A DNA stretch of 64,000 nucleotides from Streptomyces bicolor. GTDB taxonomy: Bacteria > Actinomycetota > Actinomycetes > Streptomycetales > Streptomycetaceae. Under the pieces are notes generated by a model. It did not search any database. It worked only from the letters and a program-made list of their open reading frames with translations, and was not told the origin of the DNA. The position numbers and the translations under genes are program-made. Location: the NCBI RefSeq assembly GCF_000719285.1, contig NZ_JOFS01000001.1:248001-312000 (forward strand), written 5' to 3'. Shown piece after piece: positions 61,517-64,000 of the stretch (its first letter is position 1; every line of letters begins with the position of its first letter).

Positions 61517-62994
61517 CGCGGGATCTCCTCTGCGGGATGGGCGGACGTGGGACGGGATCGGAGCACGGGCAGCCGGAGCGCCACGCTCCCGGCGTCGACC
61601 TCGCGCCGGGAGGGGAGCAGCCGGGTGGCCGTGACCGGGTCGTCGCCGGTGTGGGGGTTGCGGGCGTGGGCCGGGAAGTGGTGCCCGGCGATCTCCAGGC
61701 GGAGCCGGGTGCCCGCGGGCAGCCGCCGCGCGAGCCGGCCGAGTCCTACGGTGAACTCGGCTTGCCTTCCTGGCGGTTCCTCGCGCCGGACGACCCCGAC
61801 GCCGAGCCGCTGAACAACCCCCTCGGGGGTGAGCGCGACGAGCCGGACGGCCCAGTCGGCGGACGGCGTGTGGGCGGTCGCCCGCAGCCGCACCTCCACG
61901 GGCCCGACCACGTCCAGCGGACGCGGCAGCGGCGGAGTGACCAGCAGGCAGCGGTCGGGCGGACCGTTCGTGGGAACGGCCAGGTCCTCGGACGACACGG
62001 GGCGTTCGGGATCGGCCGTCAAGGAGCAGCCGTGCAGCAGACGTACGTTCTGCGTGCGCGGCTCTCCCTCTGCGTCGGCGGGCACCCACAGAGTGCTGCC
62101 GCCCAGGCCGACCACGCCACGCCGCCCGGGAGCGAGGTCCCCGGCGAGAGCGCGGCGGGCCCATCGCACGTAGAGCTCGCCGAGGCTCACCCGGTGCGCC
62201 GGATCGGCGTCGGGTCCGGGCTCCGCGACGAGGCCGTGCCCCCAGGGTCCCAGCAGCAGCCGCGCCGACGGACCGCCCCAGCGGCGCCACAGCGTCACAG
62301 TGTCCTCGGTGAAGTGGTCGTGGTGGCCGCCCACCGCGAGCAGGGGCATCCCGGCGTACTCCGCTCTTGAGAGAAGCAGGCCGCGTTCGCGGTGCCGCCA
62401 CAGGCCCGGCCACGAGGGCAGGCTCCGGCCGAGCCGGTCGGGGAGGCCGGTCAGCGGCAGATGGGTGAGCAGGCCGGGGTCCGCGGCGAGGGCCTTGTCC
62501 AGGGCGTTGCCGTCGGAGTCCGGCCGGTCGCCGTGGGCCGCCCACCATCCGGCGCGGGCCAGCAGCCGTTCCACGCCGGAGGGCTCGCGGGCCGTCTCGG
62601 CGGGGCCCAGCGCGGGCACGGCGGCGATGACGGCGTCGGGCCGGGCGTCCGTGGGCGCGTCGAGCGCGAGCGCGAGGGCGCAGTGGGCGGCATAGGAGGC
62701 GCCGACGGCGACCAACCGCCCGTCATTCCATGGCTGTCGGCGGATCCAGCGGGCGGTCGCCGCTCCGTCGGCGGCCTCGTTCTCGTACGGGTGCCACTCC
62801 CCCGGCGACGTGTGCCGGCCCCGTACGTCCTGGACCAGTGCGGCGAACCCGCGGCGGGCCCAGCCGCGCAGCTCGGCGCGGTGCCGTGTCCGGTCGTAGG
62901 GCGTGCGGATGAGGACGGCCGGGAAGGGGCCGTCGCCGTCCGGGAGGTGGATGTCGGTGGCGAGCCCTTCGACGGCCACGGTGAACAGCGTCAT
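61513..62994 (-). CDS. S15/CocE-type alpha/beta hydrolase in the RiPP operon
   Basis: 493 residues from the ATG at 62994, overlapping the E1-like gene by four bases. No signal peptide, so it is cytoplasmic. It begins with the S15 core (VLIRTPYDRTRHRAELRGWA, FAALVQDVRGRHTSPGEWHP). Ser nucleophile in VAVGASYAAHCALAL (about residue 105), acid near GGHHDHFTED and His in GPWGHGLVAEPG, with the C-terminal jelly roll (VEVRLRATAHTPSADWAVRL, LRLEIAGHHFPAHARNPHTG). S15 enzymes are Xaa-Pro peptidases or esterases. Being co-translated with the RiPP enzymes, it is a candidate leader or N-terminal trimming peptidase; this is inference. Confidence 0.85.
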   Translation of the reverse strand: MTLFTVAVEGLATDIHLPDGDGPFPAVLIRTPYDRTRHRAELRGWARRGFAALVQDVRGRHTSPGEWHPYENEAADGAATARWIRRQPWNDGRLVAVGASYAAHCALALALDAPTDARPDAVIAAVPALGPAETAREPSGVERLLARAGWWAAHGDRPDSDGNALDKALAADPGLLTHLPLTGLPDRLGRSLPSWPGLWRHRERGLLLSRAEYAGMPLLAVGGHHDHFTEDTVTLWRRWGGPSARLLLGPWGHGLVAEPGPDADPAHRVSLGELYVRWARRALAGDLAPGRRGVVGLGGSTLWVPADAEGEPRTQNVRLLHGCSLTADPERPVSSEDLAVPTNGPPDRCLLVTPPLPRPLDVVGPVEVRLRATAHTPSADWAVRLVALTPEGVVQRLGVGVVRREEPPGRQAEFTVGLGRLARRLPAGTRLRLEIAGHHFPAHARNPHTGDDPVTATRLLPSRREVDAGSVALRLPVLRSRPTSAHPAEEIPR

Positions 62995-63836
62995 CCGGCC
63001 TGCTTCGGCGTCGGGGCGACGTCGGGAACGGGCAGCACCGGGTGCTCGGTGACGGTCAGCGTGCGCAGGTCGACGCGCCGGAGCCGGCGCCGGGCCGGGA
63101 GGCCGTCCGCGTCGGGCGCGCCGGTGATCCACCGGCTGAGGTCGTCGGCGAGCAGAGCGGCCAGCAGCCCCGCGGCGGGGGCGGTGAGGTGAACCGGCGC
63201 ACTGGACGTACGAGGCCCGCTCCAGTAGGCGGCCAGCTCCCGGTGCGCGGGGGTGGCGGCGAGCCGGCGGGCCCGGACGTGTGCCGAGGTGACGTCCCCG
63301 GCAGCGGCCGCGAGGGGCTCGACGTACGCCTGCCAGCCCTCGCGGTGGCAGCGCAGCCAGGCGATGCCTCGCTCGGGCAGCCGGTCGGCTGCGTCCCACA
63401 GCCCTTCGGGCACGGGCCCGTCGAGACACCACACGACGGCGGCGGGATCTCCGGCGGACAGGTCGTCAGGTGACGGTGACGTGCCGCTGTGCACGGCCGT
63501 TCGCGGCTCGGCGCCCAGCGCGCGCAGGAGCACGGCCAGTGGTTCGGTCAGGACGGCGTCGCCCAGCAGCCGGATGTCCCGGCGATCTGCGGGCCATCGC
63601 GGGCGCTGAGGTTCACCCGCGAGGTACCCGGCGCCCTCGAAGGCCCGGACGATGCGGTTGAGTTCGCCGTCCGGCTCAGCTGCGGTCGTCGTACCGGAGA
63701 GGCGGGACAGCAGGGCGTCCTCGTCCGCGTCCCCCGTCCTGACACTGAGGAACTCGCCCTCCACCGTGCGGACGGCGAGCCCCCGCCCGGGTACGGCGAC
63801 GACCTCGACACCGGGCGCGAGCTGGCTGCGGGACAC
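62991..63836 (-). CDS. TOMM leader-binding E1-like (RRE/ocin-ThiF-like) protein
   Basis: 281 residues from the GTG at 63836, seven bases behind AGGAGGA. Residues ~1-80 look like an RRE winged helix (VEVVAVPGRGLAVRTVEGEF, ELNRIVRAFEGAGYLAGEP). The rest resembles a degenerate ThiF/E1 domain without an intact ATP site (DIRLLGDAVLTEPLAVLLRA; AWLRCHREGWQAYVEPLAAA; LAAYWSGPRTSSAPVHLTAP). Such partner proteins bind the leader peptide and present the core to YcaO. It is first of the modification genes, separated from the precursor by a hairpin. The sequence is divergent and the call rests partly on context. Confidence 0.8.
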   Translation of the reverse strand: MSRSQLAPGVEVVAVPGRGLAVRTVEGEFLSVRTGDADEDALLSRLSGTTTAAEPDGELNRIVRAFEGAGYLAGEPQRPRWPADRRDIRLLGDAVLTEPLAVLLRALGAEPRTAVHSGTSPSPDDLSAGDPAAVVWCLDGPVPEGLWDAADRLPERGIAWLRCHREGWQAYVEPLAAAAGDVTSAHVRARRLAATPAHRELAAYWSGPRTSSAPVHLTAPAAGLLAALLADDLSRWITGAPDADGLPARRRLRRVDLRTLTVTEHPVLPVPDVAPTPKQAG

Positions 63837-63871
63837 GTCGATCCTCCTGTGGGGAAGGGGCCTTGGAAGGG

Positions 63872-63907
63872 CGTGGGCCCGCCCGCACGGTGCCGGACGG
63901 GCCCACG
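63872..63907 (-). terminator. Attenuator-like hairpin between precursor and modification genes
   Basis: CGTGGGCCCG (63872-63881) and CGGGCCCACG (63898-63907) form a perfect 10-bp GC-rich stem; the 16-base loop can partly pair internally. It lies 22 bases after the precursor stop and 35 bases before the E1-like start. Such partial terminators let the precursor transcript outnumber the enzyme transcript in RiPP operons. No U-run follows. Confidence 0.6.
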
Positions 63908-63929
63908 GTCGAGGGCGCTGGACCCTTGC

Positions 63930-64000
63930 TTACTCCTCGGTGTCCTCGAAGGGGTTCTCGACGAGCGCGTTGGAGTGCGTGGCCGAGGCGTGAGCCAGCT
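63930..64000 (-). CDS. Probable RiPP precursor peptide, 3' end only
   Basis: The last 22 codons are visible on the minus strand: LAHASATHSNALVENPFED then TEE and TAA (63930-63932). The gene begins beyond the window. Its place as first gene of the YcaO/SagB operon and the hairpin after it make it the likely substrate. Visible Ser and Thr residues (HASATHS) could be heterocyclised; no Cys is seen. The acidic end ENPFEDTEE is unusual for a core, so it may instead be a follower sequence or a leader-like protein. Confidence 0.55.
   Translation of the reverse strand, partial: LAHASATHSNALVENPFEDTEE

Overview
The window is high-GC DNA (roughly 70 percent G+C by eye) with the gene content of a Streptomyces chromosome. 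Indicators are DUF5302, DUF6278 and DUF3558 proteins, a sigma-like/RICIN fusion protein, GTG and TTG starts, sugar ABC importers without a dedicated ATPase, and RiPP loci of actinobacterial type. No tRNA, rRNA or CRISPR array was seen.

Layout. 1-2.2 kb: a leftward amine or pyrimidine-catabolism operon (nitrilase, then class-III aminotransferase cut by the window edge) behind a recognisable promoter and CTACG repeat operator. 2.2-5.3 kb: a conserved hypothetical protein, an XRE regulator and a divergent methionine aminopeptidase. 5.3-6.4 kb: the remains of a lasso-peptide cluster, with an intact citrulassin-like precursor and only the N-terminal third of the cyclase. 6.6-19.2 kb: ordinary core genes (ClpC-like ATPase, gamma-glutamyltransferase, secreted hydrolases, exonuclease III, MBL hydrolase, a PcaL-like fusion). 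19.2-24.9 kb: an IS110 remnant, then a cold-shock/RNA-decay group (cold-shock protein, RNase J paralogue, DEAD-box helicase, DUF5302).

25-34.5 kb is a gene graveyard. It holds a frameshifted sliding-clamp-like gene, a broken MFS exporter, scrambled peptide-ABC genes, IS481 and IS110 fragments, a C5-methyltransferase fragment and two copies of a ~77-bp repeat. Intact genes lie between them: a TauE/SafE permease, a nuclease-like protein, an ABC-2 exporter pair, a flavin monooxygenase and a GNAT acetyltransferase.

34.5-43.6 kb is a fructan-utilisation locus. A secreted LamG-GH32 enzyme is divergent from a LacI regulator, a lipoprotein binding protein, two permeases and an intracellular GH32. 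43.8-55.3 kb contains two copies of a GAF histidine kinase/LuxR regulator system, one with a destroyed regulator. The two copies share an upstream palindrome. Between them lie a sigma-like RICIN protein, secreted proteins, an acyl-CoA ligase and an acetate-type symporter with a DUF485 partner.

55.5-64 kb is a compact leftward RiPP operon of azole (TOMM) type. In transcription order it has the precursor tail at the window edge, a hairpin, an RRE/E1-like protein, an S15 hydrolase, a YcaO cyclodehydratase split by a one-base frameshift, a SagB-type dehydrogenase and two ABC transporter half-molecules. Every junction overlaps by four bases. This is the best candidate for an undescribed system here; the decayed citrulassin locus is the second RiPP relic.
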